A stretch of DNA of 64,000 nt. Source: Pseudomonadota bacterium (GTDB lineage: Bacteria; Pseudomonadota; Gammaproteobacteria; Xanthomonadales; Rhodanobacteraceae). The stretch is taken from NCBI GenBank assembly GCA_023388255.1, contig JAEWGO010000015.1:62001-126000 (forward strand), in the 5' to 3' direction. The translations under genes and the position numbers were made by a program. Within the stretch, counting starts at the first letter, position 1. Each line of letters starts with the position of its first letter. Shown here one piece after another: positions 34,357 through 42,364 of the stretch. The notes beneath the pieces were generated by a model. That model was given only the letters and a program-made list of their open reading frames with translations. It ran no database searches and was not told the DNA's origin.

Positions 34357-35133
34357 CTACGAACGCAGGCCGATGCCGCGATCGAGCAGGTACAGCCCGA
34401 TGCCGCCAAGCACGACGGCGAAGCCGAACATGACCGCGTAAGCGATGCCGACCGGCACGTCGGTGATGCCGAGCAGGCCGTAGCGGAATGCATTGACCAT
34501 GTAGAGGATCGGGTTCGCGTGGCTGATCTCGCGCCATGGCGAGCCGAGCGCGTTGACGGAATAGAACACGCCGCCAAGATAGGTGAGCGGCGCCAGCACG
34601 AAGGTCGGCACCAGCGCGATGTCGTCGAACTTCTTCGCATAGACCGCGTTGACGAAACCGGCCAGCGAGAACACCGCCGAGGTCAACAGCACGGTCGTCA
34701 GCGTGATCCACGGGTGGTACAGGTGGATGCGCGTGAAGAACAGCGAGATGACCAGCACGATTGCGGCGACGAGCAAGCCGCGCAGCATGGCGCCGGAGAC
34801 GTAGCCGGCCAGGATCACCCAGCTCGGCATCGGCGAGGCGAGCATTTCCTCGACGTGGCGGCCGAACTTGGCGCCGAAGAACGACGATGAGATGTTGCCG
34901 TAGCTGTTGGTGATCACGGCCATCATGATCAGGCCGGGCACGATGTAGTCGATGTAGCCGATACCGGGCACGATGTCGCCGATGCGCGAGCCGACCATGC
35001 GCCCGAAGATGACGAAGTACAGCGTCATCGTGATCGCCGACGGCAGCAGCGTCTGCATCCAGATGCGCAGGATGCGGATGACCTCGCGCCGCGTGATCGT
35101 GGTGAATGCGATGAGGTTGGCGTTCGTGCTCAT
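34357..35133 (-). CDS. yadH: ABC-2 type transporter permease (YadH-like)
   Basis: 258 residues with six membrane helices in the ABC-2 plan. Family blocks are MSTNANLIAFTTITRREVIRI, MQTLLPSAITMTLYFVIFGRMVG, YIDYIVPGLIMMAVITNSYGN, SSFFGAKFGRHVEEMLASPMP and the C-terminal YLGGVFYSVNALGSPW. It is the membrane half of a YadGH exporter; substrate is unknown. It overlaps the ATPase gene by four bases (ATGA) and is followed 5 bases later by a polytopic membrane protein, making a three-gene operon. Confidence 0.9.
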   Translation of the reverse strand: MSTNANLIAFTTITRREVIRILRIWMQTLLPSAITMTLYFVIFGRMVGSRIGDIVPGIGYIDYIVPGLIMMAVITNSYGNISSSFFGAKFGRHVEEMLASPMPSWVILAGYVSGAMLRGLLVAAIVLVISLFFTRIHLYHPWITLTTVLLTSAVFSLAGFVNAVYAKKFDDIALVPTFVLAPLTYLGGVFYSVNALGSPWREISHANPILYMVNAFRYGLLGITDVPVGIAYAVMFGFAVVLGGIGLYLLDRGIGLRS

Positions 35134-36077
35134 GCCGCTTCCTTGCCGGTTTCGGTCTTGCCGTTCTCGACGAGTCGCACGAACAGTTCTTCGAGTCGAT
35201 TCGCCTTGTTGCGCATCGAGCGCACCGTCATGCCGTTCGCCGAAAGCGCGGCGAACAGCGAATTGAGGTCGTGTTCGCGGGACATTTCCGCTTCGATCGT
35301 CACCTCGTCGACGCGCACGAGCTTCACGTCGGGCACGTCAGGCAGGATGGCGCACGGCTGTGCCAGATCGAGCACGAAGGTTTCGACGTCGAGCTGGGTC
35401 AGCAGGTGCTTCATCGAGGTGTTTTCGATGATGCGACCATGATCAATGATCGCGATGTTGCGGCACAGCTGCTCCGCTTCCTCCAGGTAATGCGTGGTAA
35501 GGATCACCGTGGTGCCGGCCGCGTTGATGCCGCTGATGAACTTCCACATCGAGCGGCGGATCTCGATGTCGACGCCGGCGGTCGGCTCGTCGAGGATCAG
35601 CAGCTTCGGTTCGCTCATCATCGCGCGGGCGATCATCAGGCGCCGCTTCATGCCGCCGGACATCGCGCGAGCAGTGCCGAACGCCTTGTCCCAAAGCGCG
35701 AGCTGTTTCAGGTATTTCTCGGCACGTTCGCAGGCAATGCTGCGCGCAATGCCGTAGAAGCCGGCCTGGTTCACGCAGATGTCGAACGGTTTCTCGAACA
35801 GGTTGAAATTCAGTTCCTGCGGCACCAGGCCGATCAGGCGCATCGCTGCGCTGCGCTGCTCGCGGATCGACACGCCGAATATCTTCGCATCGCCGCCGGT
35901 CGCGTTGACCAGCGAGGAGAGGATGCCGATCAGGGTCGATTTGCCTGCGCCGTTCGGGCCGAGCAGGGCGAAGAAATCGCCGGGCTGGACGGTCAGCGAA
36001 ACGCCCTTGAGCGCCTCGACACCGTTCGGGTAGGTCTTCTTGAGCTCGATGACGTCGAGCGCGGGGATCGTGGTCAT
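35130..36077 (-). CDS. yadG: ABC transporter ATP-binding protein (YadG-like)
   Basis: 315 residues. Walker A is GPNGAGKS (40-47), signature AMSGGMKRRL, Walker B LLILDEPTAGVD, with H-loop LTTHYLEEAEQL. A C-terminal extension (about 230-315) is typical of exporters paired with ABC-2 permeases. It energises the YadH-like permease encoded by the overlapping downstream gene. It is divergent from fpr with about 90 bases between starts. Confidence 0.92.
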   Translation of the reverse strand: MTTIPALDVIELKKTYPNGVEALKGVSLTVQPGDFFALLGPNGAGKSTLIGILSSLVNATGGDAKIFGVSIREQRSAAMRLIGLVPQELNFNLFEKPFDICVNQAGFYGIARSIACERAEKYLKQLALWDKAFGTARAMSGGMKRRLMIARAMMSEPKLLILDEPTAGVDIEIRRSMWKFISGINAAGTTVILTTHYLEEAEQLCRNIAIIDHGRIIENTSMKHLLTQLDVETFVLDLAQPCAILPDVPDVKLVRVDEVTIEAEMSREHDLNSLFAALSANGMTVRSMRNKANRLEELFVRLVENGKTETGKEAA

Positions 36078-36166
36078 GGGATTCCGTTGGGGCCTGCAGC
36101 AGAGCGTCCGGCGGCTGCCTGCTAGTATAGCGGGCTGTCCCGCCGCGCCTTTCTACTGCCGCCACG

Positions 36167-36910
36167 ATGGAACATTTCAAGCTCCGCCTCGCCGCCAGCC
36201 ACATGCTCGCTCCGTCCGTCCGCCATCTCGCGTTCGAGCGTGATGACGGCGCACCGTTCGCTTACGTGCCCGGCCAGTTCATACAGGTCCACTTTCACTA
36301 CGACGACGGCAAACCGACCAAGCGCAGCTATTCGGTCGGCACGGTCGGCGACGGCAGCGGTCAGGTGCAACGCGTCGAGATCGCGGTTTCCTATGTTGAC
36401 GGCGGCGCGGCGACCGCACTGTTGTCGGGTCTCGACGAGGGCGGCACGATCGATGCCAGCGGTCCGTACGGCCGTTTCTGCCTGATGGATGCGGATACCA
36501 ACCGCCGCTACCTGCTGGTCGCGACCGGCACTGGCGTCACGCCGTATCGTGCGATGCTGCCTCAGATCCGCCAATTGACGCAGACGCGCGGTTGCACGTT
36601 TGCGCTGGTCTATGGCGCGCGCAACGAATCCGAGTTGCTCTACGGCGACGAATTCGAGGCATTCGCGCGCGAGGTGCCCGGCTTCTCGTTCCATCCGTGT
36701 TTCAGCCGCACGCCGCGTGCAGTGCCCCGAGCGCACGACCGCAACGGCCGCGCGCAGGTCGCGCTCGGCGAACTCGGACCCAATTCGGAGCACGACATCG
36801 CGTATTTGTGCGGCAATCCGAACATGGTCGACGAGACGTTCGCGATGTTGAAGGAAGCCGGCCTGCCGGTGCCGCGCATCCGGCGCGAGAAGTACGTCTC
36901 CTCGCGCTGA
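36167..36910 (+). CDS. fpr: Ferredoxin--NADP reductase
   Basis: 247 residues, the bacterial Fpr size. FAD-binding is seen in PTKRSYSVGTV (Arg53-Ser56), the NADP domain in LLVATGTGVTPYRAMLPQI, CGNPNMVDETFAMLKEAG, and the C-terminal REKYVSSR typical of bacterial FNR, which closes over the FAD. It transfers electrons between NADPH and ferredoxin or flavodoxin, as for Fe-S assembly and oxidative-stress repair. The ribosome site is weak. It is divergent from the YadG-like gene and ends before a strong terminator at 37060. Confidence 0.94.
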   Translation: MEHFKLRLAASHMLAPSVRHLAFERDDGAPFAYVPGQFIQVHFHYDDGKPTKRSYSVGTVGDGSGQVQRVEIAVSYVDGGAATALLSGLDEGGTIDASGPYGRFCLMDADTNRRYLLVATGTGVTPYRAMLPQIRQLTQTRGCTFALVYGARNESELLYGDEFEAFAREVPGFSFHPCFSRTPRAVPRAHDRNGRAQVALGELGPNSEHDIAYLCGNPNMVDETFAMLKEAGLPVPRIRREKYVSSR

Positions 36911-37059
36911 CGCGCGCCGTCGTCGATCATCCGTTGGGCACCGTCGCGCGTTCCGCCGCGACTCCGTGGCGCAGCGTCCTTGTACTCGTACTCCTTGTTG
37001 CCAGCGGAGGCGCGGGTTGGAGGCACGCGTCCACGCAAAAGCAAGACAGGACCGCCGAG

Positions 37060-37093
37060 AACCCCGCACCCGGAAACGGATGCGGGGTTTTTT
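37060..37093 (+). terminator. Rho-independent terminator of fpr
   Basis: 9-bp outer stem AACCCCGCA (37060-37068) / TGCGGGGTT (37081-37089), an inner CCG/CGG pair around loop GAAA, and a run of six T (37088-37093). Confidence 0.9.
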
Positions 37094-37194
37094 ATGGGTT
37101 CGTTTCTGCGATCCGTCCGAGATCGACGCAGCTTCGGTTTGCCGGCTGCGATCGGCGCCCAGTTCGCGCGCCGCGATCGCGTCGTCATCGATGT

Positions 37195-37220
37195 GGATCC
37201 CGGCCTTCGCCGGGATGACG
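37195..37220. repeat. REP-like intergenic stem-loop
   Basis: Stem ATCCCGGC (37197-37204) / GCCGGGAT (37209-37216), loop CTTC, flanked by TGG and GACGG. The pattern TGGATCCCGGC...GGGATGACGG resembles the interspersed repeat common in Xanthomonadales and pseudomonads. Copy number cannot be checked here. Confidence 0.55.
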
Positions 37221-37265
37221 GCAATGAAAGCGGCTTCCAGTCACCCGTCACCCATTGGAGCCCCC

Positions 37266-37715
37266 ATGCTCCGAATCACTTCCTTGTTGCTGCAAAACGA
37301 AGCCGGAGCGCTCGCGCGTGGCGCCGTCATGTTTGCCGCGTGCGGCCACAACATCGATTCGCTGACGGTCGCCGCGACGCAGTGATCGAGCAGATCATCA
37401 CGCAGTCGCCCAAGCTGATCGACGTGATCGAGATCGCCGACCTGAACGGACGCGACCACCTCGAATTCGAACAGTTGATGGCCAAGCTCGACGTCGGCAT
37501 CGATGTGCTGCCGATGTTCGTTGCCTGCCTGCGCGCTACCCGCGCGCGCAGGTACTCGACATCAGCGCCGGCATGCGCACGGTCGGATACACCGGCGATG
37601 GCGCCGAGGTGAATGCGCTCCTCGCCGCTCTCGGCGGCATCTCGCGCCTGTTCGAAGTCGCGCGGAGCGGCACCGCCGCGATGGAGCCGGGCGCAGCGGT
37701 GCTTGCCGCGCGACT
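37266..37715 (+). pseudogene. ilvN: Decayed acetolactate synthase small subunit (ilvN-like)
   Basis: Three pieces in different frames match the ordered blocks of IlvN, the regulatory ACT-domain subunit of acetolactate synthase. Block 1 (from ATG 37266): LRITSLLLQNEAGALARGAV and CGHNIDSLTVAATQ, then a stop at 37383. Block 2, shifted: VIEQIITQSPKLIDVIEIADLNGRDHLE. Block 3, shifted again after about 37535: YPRAQVLDISAGMRTVGYTG, then GAEVNALLAALGGISRLFEV and ARSGTAAMEPG. About 15-20 residues expected between blocks 1 and 2 are missing. Total length is near 450 nt against about 490 for an intact gene. No ilvI/ilvB or ilvC is next to it, so it looks like a lone relic. Confidence 0.8.
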
Positions 37716-37742
37716 GCCAACGTCCGGGTCGGGGGCACTCAT

Positions 37743-37764
37743 CTTGTCAAGTACGCTTGACAAG
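37743..37764. promoter_or_regulatory. Operator 1: perfect palindrome
   Basis: 9-bp arms CTTGTCAAG (37743-37751) and CTTGACAAG (37756-37764) with 4-nt spacer. The right arm contains TTGACA (37757-37762), a consensus -35 box, so binding would block RNA polymerase. Inferred target of the XRE-type repressor encoded in the operon. Confidence 0.72.
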
Positions 37765-37786
37765 GCGCGATGGCCGGCTCTAGAGT
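37757..37786 (+). promoter_or_regulatory. Candidate promoter of the XRE/ABC operon
   Basis: -35 TTGACA at 37757-37762 and -10 TAGAGT at 37781-37786 with an 18-base spacer. The -35 is inside operator 1, and operator 2 would overlap the transcription start near 37793. Only about 70 bases lie before the first gene at 37827. Confidence 0.55.
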
Positions 37787-37789
37787 TTG

Positions 37790-37807
37790 TGTCAAGTTTG
37801 CTTGACA
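37790..37807. promoter_or_regulatory. Operator 2: second palindrome
   Basis: TGTCAAG (37790-37796) and CTTGACA (37801-37807) with 4-nt spacer, the same half-sites as operator 1. The centres are 45 bp apart, about four helical turns, consistent with cooperative binding. Confidence 0.72.
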
Positions 37808-37826
37808 TATCCGAGGACCCGTCCGC

Positions 37827-38234
37827 ATGTCGCGCTTCAGCCGCAGGGAGTACCGCCTTAAGACCTTCGCATTGATGGCGGTCTACATCGCGTTGATGCT
37901 GGTGGTCTGGCCGCAGGCACGCCATGCCGCGAGTCTGCCGTGGAAAGTCATGCTGTCGCTCGGCCCCGTCGTGCCGGTAGTGCTGGTCATCGGCCTGATG
38001 ATGAAGCGCGTACTGCACAGTGACGAATTGGAACAGCGCGTGCATCTGCTTGCGCTGAGCGCGGCGAGCGGTCTCGTTGGAGTGCTTAGCCTCGTCGGCG
38101 GCTTCCTGCGTGCGTCCGGCGCGCTGGCATTCGATGGCGACATCCTGATCTGGGTGTTTCCGGTGTTGTGCGTGTCGTACGGTGTCGCGCGCTGGTTGCT
38201 CGGCCGCCGCTACGGCGGCACGGGTTGCGAATGA
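37827..38234 (+). CDS. Small four-helix membrane protein
   Basis: 135 residues with four hydrophobic helices: LKTFALMAVYIALMLVVW, LPWKVMLSLGPVVPVVLVIGL, LLALSAASGLVGVLSLVGGFL and LIWVFPVLCVSYGVARWLL. A conserved-looking loop DELEQRVHLLALSA lies between helices 2 and 3; a similar stretch (DELRQRIEQEAMTIAFA) is in the protein at 38438, so the two are probably paralogues. It is first in the operon behind the twin operators and overlaps the XRE gene by ATGA. Function is unknown. Confidence 0.8.
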   Translation: MSRFSRREYRLKTFALMAVYIALMLVVWPQARHAASLPWKVMLSLGPVVPVVLVIGLMMKRVLHSDELEQRVHLLALSAASGLVGVLSLVGGFLRASGALAFDGDILIWVFPVLCVSYGVARWLLGRRYGGTGCE

Positions 38235-38425
38235 ACAACCGTGTGCGCGAGCTCCGCGAAGGCAAGGGCTGGTCGCAGGGTGAGCTGGCCGAGCAACTCG
38301 ACGTCTCGCGCCAGACCGTGAATGCGATCGAGACCGGCAAGTACGACCCGAGCCTGCCGCTGGCGTTTCGCATCGCGCGGCTGTTCCGCAAGTCGATCGA
38401 AACGATCTTCGATCCGGGTGTCTGA
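38231..38425 (+). CDS. Small XRE-family HTH repressor
   Basis: 64 residues, essentially one helix-turn-helix: MNNRVRELREGKGWSQGELA, then EQLDVSRQTVNAIETGKYDP and SLPLAFRIARLFRKSIETIF. This size and sequence match the YozG/XRE proteins that often sit beside small membrane proteins. It overlaps the preceding gene (ATGA). The two palindromes before the operon are the natural candidate binding sites, so autorepression is inferred. What relieves repression is unknown; the membrane proteins either side are candidates. Confidence 0.92.
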   Translation: MNNRVRELREGKGWSQGELAEQLDVSRQTVNAIETGKYDPSLPLAFRIARLFRKSIETIFDPGV

Positions 38426-38437
38426 GGAAGCCGCAGC

Positions 38438-38854
38438 ATGAAACGACAGTTCTCACGTTACGTCGCCGCGATGGCGTGGCCGACGGCGGTCTATTTTCTC
38501 AGCGTCATTGTTGCCGCGCTGCTGACCAAGCGCATGGATCCGGGTTGGCCGCGTATGCTCGTCGCCGCACTGCCGCTGCCGGCGATCGTGTGGCTGGCGC
38601 AGGCGGAGTTGGTGCGCCTGCAGCGCCGCGACGAACTGCGCCAGCGCATCGAGCAGGAGGCCATGACGATCGCGTTCGCGACGTCGTTCTGCGTGGTCGC
38701 GATGCTCGCGTTCCTCGATTTGTTCGGCGCGCTGACCATATCGGTTCCAGGCGTGGCGTTGCTGATGGCGCTGTGCTGGATCGGCGCGCAATGCTGGGTG
38801 CGGGCGCGCTATCGCTACAGCTGGCTGCAACGCGACGAGGACGAGACCGCATGA
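38438..38854 (+). CDS. Small membrane protein, related to the first operon gene
   Basis: 138 residues, four helices (WPTAVYFLSVIVAALL, MLVAALPLPAIVWLAQAELV, TIAFATSFCVVAMLAFLDLFG, VPGVALLMALCWIGAQCWV). The segment RRDELRQRIEQEAMTIAFAT parallels DELEQRVHLLALSA in the protein at 37827, suggesting duplication. GAGGAAG precedes ATG. It starts 12 bases after the XRE gene. Function is unknown; a role in sensing or modulating the repressor is only a guess. Confidence 0.78.
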   Translation: MKRQFSRYVAAMAWPTAVYFLSVIVAALLTKRMDPGWPRMLVAALPLPAIVWLAQAELVRLQRRDELRQRIEQEAMTIAFATSFCVVAMLAFLDLFGALTISVPGVALLMALCWIGAQCWVRARYRYSWLQRDEDETA

Positions 38855-38897
38855 ATATCCTTTCCACCGCCCCCGCTTCGCAAACAACGAGATCGCC

Positions 38898-40436
38898 ATG
38901 AAAAAACCCCTGCGCTACGCACTGGTCGCGCTCGCCGCCATCGGCGTGATCGCCTGGAAGCACTGGCATGCCAGGCCCGCGGACGAGGCGTCGGCAAAGA
39001 CGACGCACGGCCGCTTCGCGGTACCGCCGAACGCGCGTGCATTCACGTTTGGCAGCCTGAAGTTCAATGCCTGCGAGTTGGCGCAGAAGCATTCCGCGGC
39101 GACCACCTCGGCGTTCTGTGCGCCGTTCGAGGTGCCCGAAAACTGGGATGCGCCGGACGGCCGCAAGATCGCCTTGCGCCTCGCACTGATCGCCAGTACC
39201 GAAGCGGCCGACGACGATTTCATGGTGATGCTTGCAGGCGGTCCGGGGCAATCCGCGGTCGACAGCTGGCCGCAGATCGCCGCTGCGTTCGCGCCGGCGG
39301 CGAAGCGTCGCCATGTGCTATTGCTGGACCAGCGCGGCACCGGTGGCTCGCATGCACTCGACTGTCCGGCTACGCCGGAGGCCGAGGATGAAAGTTTCGA
39401 TCCGGCGAGGATCCGCGAGTTGACGCAGGCGTGCCTCGCCGAGGTCGGCAAGCGTGCCGATCCGCGCTACTACACGACGACGATGGCGGTGCGCGACCTG
39501 CAGGCGCTGCGTGCGGCGCTCGGTGGTCCGCAGTTCGACCTCGTCGGCGTGTCCTACGGAACGCGCGTCGCGCAGCAATACCTGAAGCGCGATCCAGCGG
39601 GCGTGCGCAGCATCGTGCTCGACAGCCCGGCGCCGAACGAACTGGCACTCGGTTCCGAATTCGCGCGCTCGCTCGACGATGCATTGAAACTGCAGTTTGC
39701 GCAATGTGCGAAGGACTCCGCCTGCGCGAAGGCGTTCAAGGATCCATATGCGAACTTGCGCCATTTGCGCGATGCGTTGAACGCGCAACCGCAGTCGGTG
39801 CGCTACACCGATCCGGTCACGTTCGCAGCCACGACGCGTCGCCTCGACGGTTATGGCCTGATCGGCCTCGCGCGAATGTTCGCCTACACACCGGAAACCG
39901 CGGCGCTGATCCCGCTGGCTGCACACGATGCCGCGGACGGCAACTACGCGCCGCTGCTCGGCCAACTAAAGATCGTCAGCGACGGCATCGGCGAACTCGC
40001 CGGCAGCGGCATGCAGATGTCGGTGATCTGCAGCGAGGACGCCGACCGCTTCCCGCCGGATGCGAGCGACGCCGACACCTTGCTCGGCAGCACGATCGTG
40101 GCGGCGATGCGCGCGCAGTGCGACGTCTGGCCGCGCGGTACGCGTCCCGTGGATTTCAACGAGCCGGTTGCCGGCGACACGCCGGTACTGGTGCTGTCGG
40201 GTCAGTTCGACCCCGTCACGCCGCCGCGGTATGGCGAACAGATACTGAAACATCTCGGCAACGCCAGGCAGATCGTCGCCAAGGGCCAAGGCCACAACGT
40301 GATCGGCCGCGGCTGCATCCCGAAGCTGGTCGGCCGCTTCATGGACACGCTGGATCCGCGTGCGCTCGACACCAGCTGCACCGACGCGCTCGGCCCGACG
40401 CCGGCGTTCATCGATTTCAACGGAGCTGCGCCATGA
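38898..40436 (+). CDS. Alpha/beta hydrolase, TAP/prolyl-aminopeptidase-like
   Basis: 512 residues. An N-terminal hydrophobic segment (YALVALAAIGVIAWKHW) anchors or exports it. The hydrolase fold shows the oxyanion region MLAGGPGQSAVDSW, DQRGTGGSHALDC, the nucleophile elbow VGVSYGTRVAQQYL (Ser219), the acid SGQFDPVTPP and the histidine GQGHNVIGRG. A C-terminal TAP-like domain is present as in secreted tripeptidyl aminopeptidases. The substrate is unknown; a peptide or antibiotic is plausible given the following ABC exporter, with which it overlaps by ATGA. Confidence 0.87.
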   Translation: MKKPLRYALVALAAIGVIAWKHWHARPADEASAKTTHGRFAVPPNARAFTFGSLKFNACELAQKHSAATTSAFCAPFEVPENWDAPDGRKIALRLALIASTEAADDDFMVMLAGGPGQSAVDSWPQIAAAFAPAAKRRHVLLLDQRGTGGSHALDCPATPEAEDESFDPARIRELTQACLAEVGKRADPRYYTTTMAVRDLQALRAALGGPQFDLVGVSYGTRVAQQYLKRDPAGVRSIVLDSPAPNELALGSEFARSLDDALKLQFAQCAKDSACAKAFKDPYANLRHLRDALNAQPQSVRYTDPVTFAATTRRLDGYGLIGLARMFAYTPETAALIPLAAHDAADGNYAPLLGQLKIVSDGIGELAGSGMQMSVICSEDADRFPPDASDADTLLGSTIVAAMRAQCDVWPRGTRPVDFNEPVAGDTPVLVLSGQFDPVTPPRYGEQILKHLGNARQIVAKGQGHNVIGRGCIPKLVGRFMDTLDPRALDTSCTDALGPTPAFIDFNGAAP

Positions 40437-41167
40437 TCGAAGTCAGGAACCTGCACAAGGCGTTCGGCGCGGTGAAAGCCGTCGACGGCGTCTCGTTCGC
40501 CGCTCGCGATGGCGAGATCACCGGCCTGCTCGGTCCGAACGGCGCCGGAAAGACCACGACGTTGCGAATGCTCTACACCTTGATGAAGCCCGACCAGGGC
40601 GCGGTGCTGATCGACGGCATCGATGCCGCCGCCGATCCGCTCGCGGTGCGCCGCCGCCTCGGCGTGTTGCCGGATGCGCGCGGCCTGTACAAGCGCCTCA
40701 GCGCGCGCGAGAACATCGACTACTTCGCGCGCCTGCAGGGTCTCGATGCAGCGACGCGGCGTACGCGCATCGACGAATTGATCGCGGCGCTCGACATGGC
40801 CGACATCGCCGAACGCCACACCGAAGGTTTCTCGCAAGGTCAGCGCGTGAAGACCGCGATCGCGCGCGCGTTGGTGCACGACCCGAAGAACGTGATCCTC
40901 GACGAACCGACCAACGGCCTCGACGTGATGGCGACGCGCTCGATGCGCACGTTCATGCGCAAGCTCAAGGACGAAGGCCGCTGCGTGCTGTTCTCCAGCC
41001 ACATCATGCAGGAGGTCGGCGCGCTGTGCGATCGCATCGTCGTGATCGCGCATGGCAAGGTCGTCGCCGACGAATCGCCCGATGCGCTGCGCGAGCAGAC
41101 CGGCGAGGCCAGCCTCGAGGATGCCTTCGTCAAGATCATTGGCTCGGAAGAAGGACTCGCCGCATGA
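40433..41167 (+). CDS. natA: ABC transporter ATP-binding protein, NatA-like
   Basis: 244 residues. Walker A GPNGAGKTT (34-42), signature FSQGQRVKTAIARAL, Walker B NVILDEPTNGLD, H-loop LFSSHIMQEV. Best fit is NatA, the ATPase of the sodium/other-substrate exporter NatAB. It overlaps the hydrolase gene upstream and the permease gene downstream by ATGA on both sides, so all three are one translationally coupled unit. A much longer in-frame open stretch upstream is a shadow of the hydrolase. Confidence 0.9.
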   Translation: MIEVRNLHKAFGAVKAVDGVSFAARDGEITGLLGPNGAGKTTTLRMLYTLMKPDQGAVLIDGIDAAADPLAVRRRLGVLPDARGLYKRLSARENIDYFARLQGLDAATRRTRIDELIAALDMADIAERHTEGFSQGQRVKTAIARALVHDPKNVILDEPTNGLDVMATRSMRTFMRKLKDEGRCVLFSSHIMQEVGALCDRIVVIAHGKVVADESPDALREQTGEASLEDAFVKIIGSEEGLAA

Positions 41168-42339
41168 AATCCATGCTTACCGTTTTCTGGAAGGAAGTCC
41201 GCGAAAACCTGCGCGACCGCCGCACCGTCATCAACACCTTGCTGACCGGGCCGCTGCTTGCGCCGGTGATCTTCGTGCTGATTATCAACGTCGCCGTCAC
41301 GCGTGAACTCGACAAGGCCGAGAAGCCGCTGCCGCTGCCAGTCGCCGGCGCCGAATACGCGCCGAACCTGATCGAGGCATTGAAGCAGCAAGGCGCCGAG
41401 ATCAAGGCGGCGCCGGCCGATCCCGAACGCGCCGTGCGCGAGCAGGATGCCGACCTCGTGCTGCGCATTCCGCCGAGCTACGCCGATGCGTGGCGCAAGG
41501 GCGAGCAGGCGCAGGTCGAGCTGATCTTCGACCAGTCGCAACGCGATGCGAGCGGCCCGGTCGCGCGCCTGCGCGGCATGCTCGAAAGCTACAGCCAGCG
41601 CAATGGCGCGCTACGCCTGGTCGCGCGCGGATTGTCGCCGGCGATCGTCAAGCCGGTCGTCGTCGCGAGCCGCGACCAGTCCACCGCGCAGGCGCGCAGC
41701 AGCACGATGTTCGGCATGCTGCCGTACTTCTTCATCCTCGGCGTGTTCATGGGCGGCATGGCGCTGGCGATCGACACCACCGCTGGCGAACGCGAACGGC
41801 AATCGCTGGAACCGTTGCTGGTCAATCCGGTCGGGCGCGGACAGGTCCTGCTCGGCAAGCTCGGCGCGACCGCCGCATTCGCCGGAACGACGCTGTTGCT
41901 CAGCATCATCGCGTTCTCGATCGCCGGACAGTTCATGCCGACCGAGAAACTCGGCATGAGCCTGCAGATCGGCCCTCGTTTCGCATTGCTGACCCTGTTC
42001 GCGATGCTGCCGCTGGTCGCGCTGCTGGTCACCCTGCAGACCCTCGCCGCGGCTTTCGCCAAGAGCTTTCGCGAAGCGCAGACCTATCTGTCGCTGCTGA
42101 TGCTGGTGCCGGCGATCCCGACGATGATGCTGTCGGTGTTCCCGATGAAGACTCAGGAATGGATGTATGCGGTACCGCTGATGGGTCAGCAGATCGCGAT
42201 CACGCGCCTGATGCGCGGCGACCTCGTCACGCCGGCACAACTCGGCCTGTGTTTCGCCTGCAGCGCGCTGGTCGCGGTGCTGGTGTATCTGGTCACGGCG
42301 CACATCTATCGCAGCGAGCGATTGGCGATTTCGGGGTGA
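41164..42339 (+). CDS. natB: ABC-2 permease, NatB-like
   Basis: 391 residues. One helix near the N-terminus (LLTGPLLAPVIFVLIINVAV), a large extracytoplasmic domain (about 45-175), then five helices, beginning MFGMLPYFFILGVFMGGMALAIDTTAGERERQSLEPLLVNPV, which is the NatB/ABC-2 signature. It is the membrane half of the exporter with the NatA-like ATPase. Substrate is unknown; NatAB in Bacillus exports sodium, while relatives export peptides or drugs. It closes the operon begun at 37827. Confidence 0.9.
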   Translation: MKSMLTVFWKEVRENLRDRRTVINTLLTGPLLAPVIFVLIINVAVTRELDKAEKPLPLPVAGAEYAPNLIEALKQQGAEIKAAPADPERAVREQDADLVLRIPPSYADAWRKGEQAQVELIFDQSQRDASGPVARLRGMLESYSQRNGALRLVARGLSPAIVKPVVVASRDQSTAQARSSTMFGMLPYFFILGVFMGGMALAIDTTAGERERQSLEPLLVNPVGRGQVLLGKLGATAAFAGTTLLLSIIAFSIAGQFMPTEKLGMSLQIGPRFALLTLFAMLPLVALLVTLQTLAAAFAKSFREAQTYLSLLMLVPAIPTMMLSVFPMKTQEWMYAVPLMGQQIAITRLMRGDLVTPAQLGLCFACSALVAVLVYLVTAHIYRSERLAISG

Positions 42340-42364
42340 CGCGAGGAACGGCGGCAGATCGGAT

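Larger units (their letters stand above)
36911..37265. other. Intergenic region with terminator and repeat
   Basis: 355 bases without a gene. It holds the fpr terminator and, 100 bases further, a small stem-loop repeat, both listed separately. The stretch before the ilvN remnant ends in GGAGCCCCC, a possible relic ribosome site. Confidence 0.5.
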
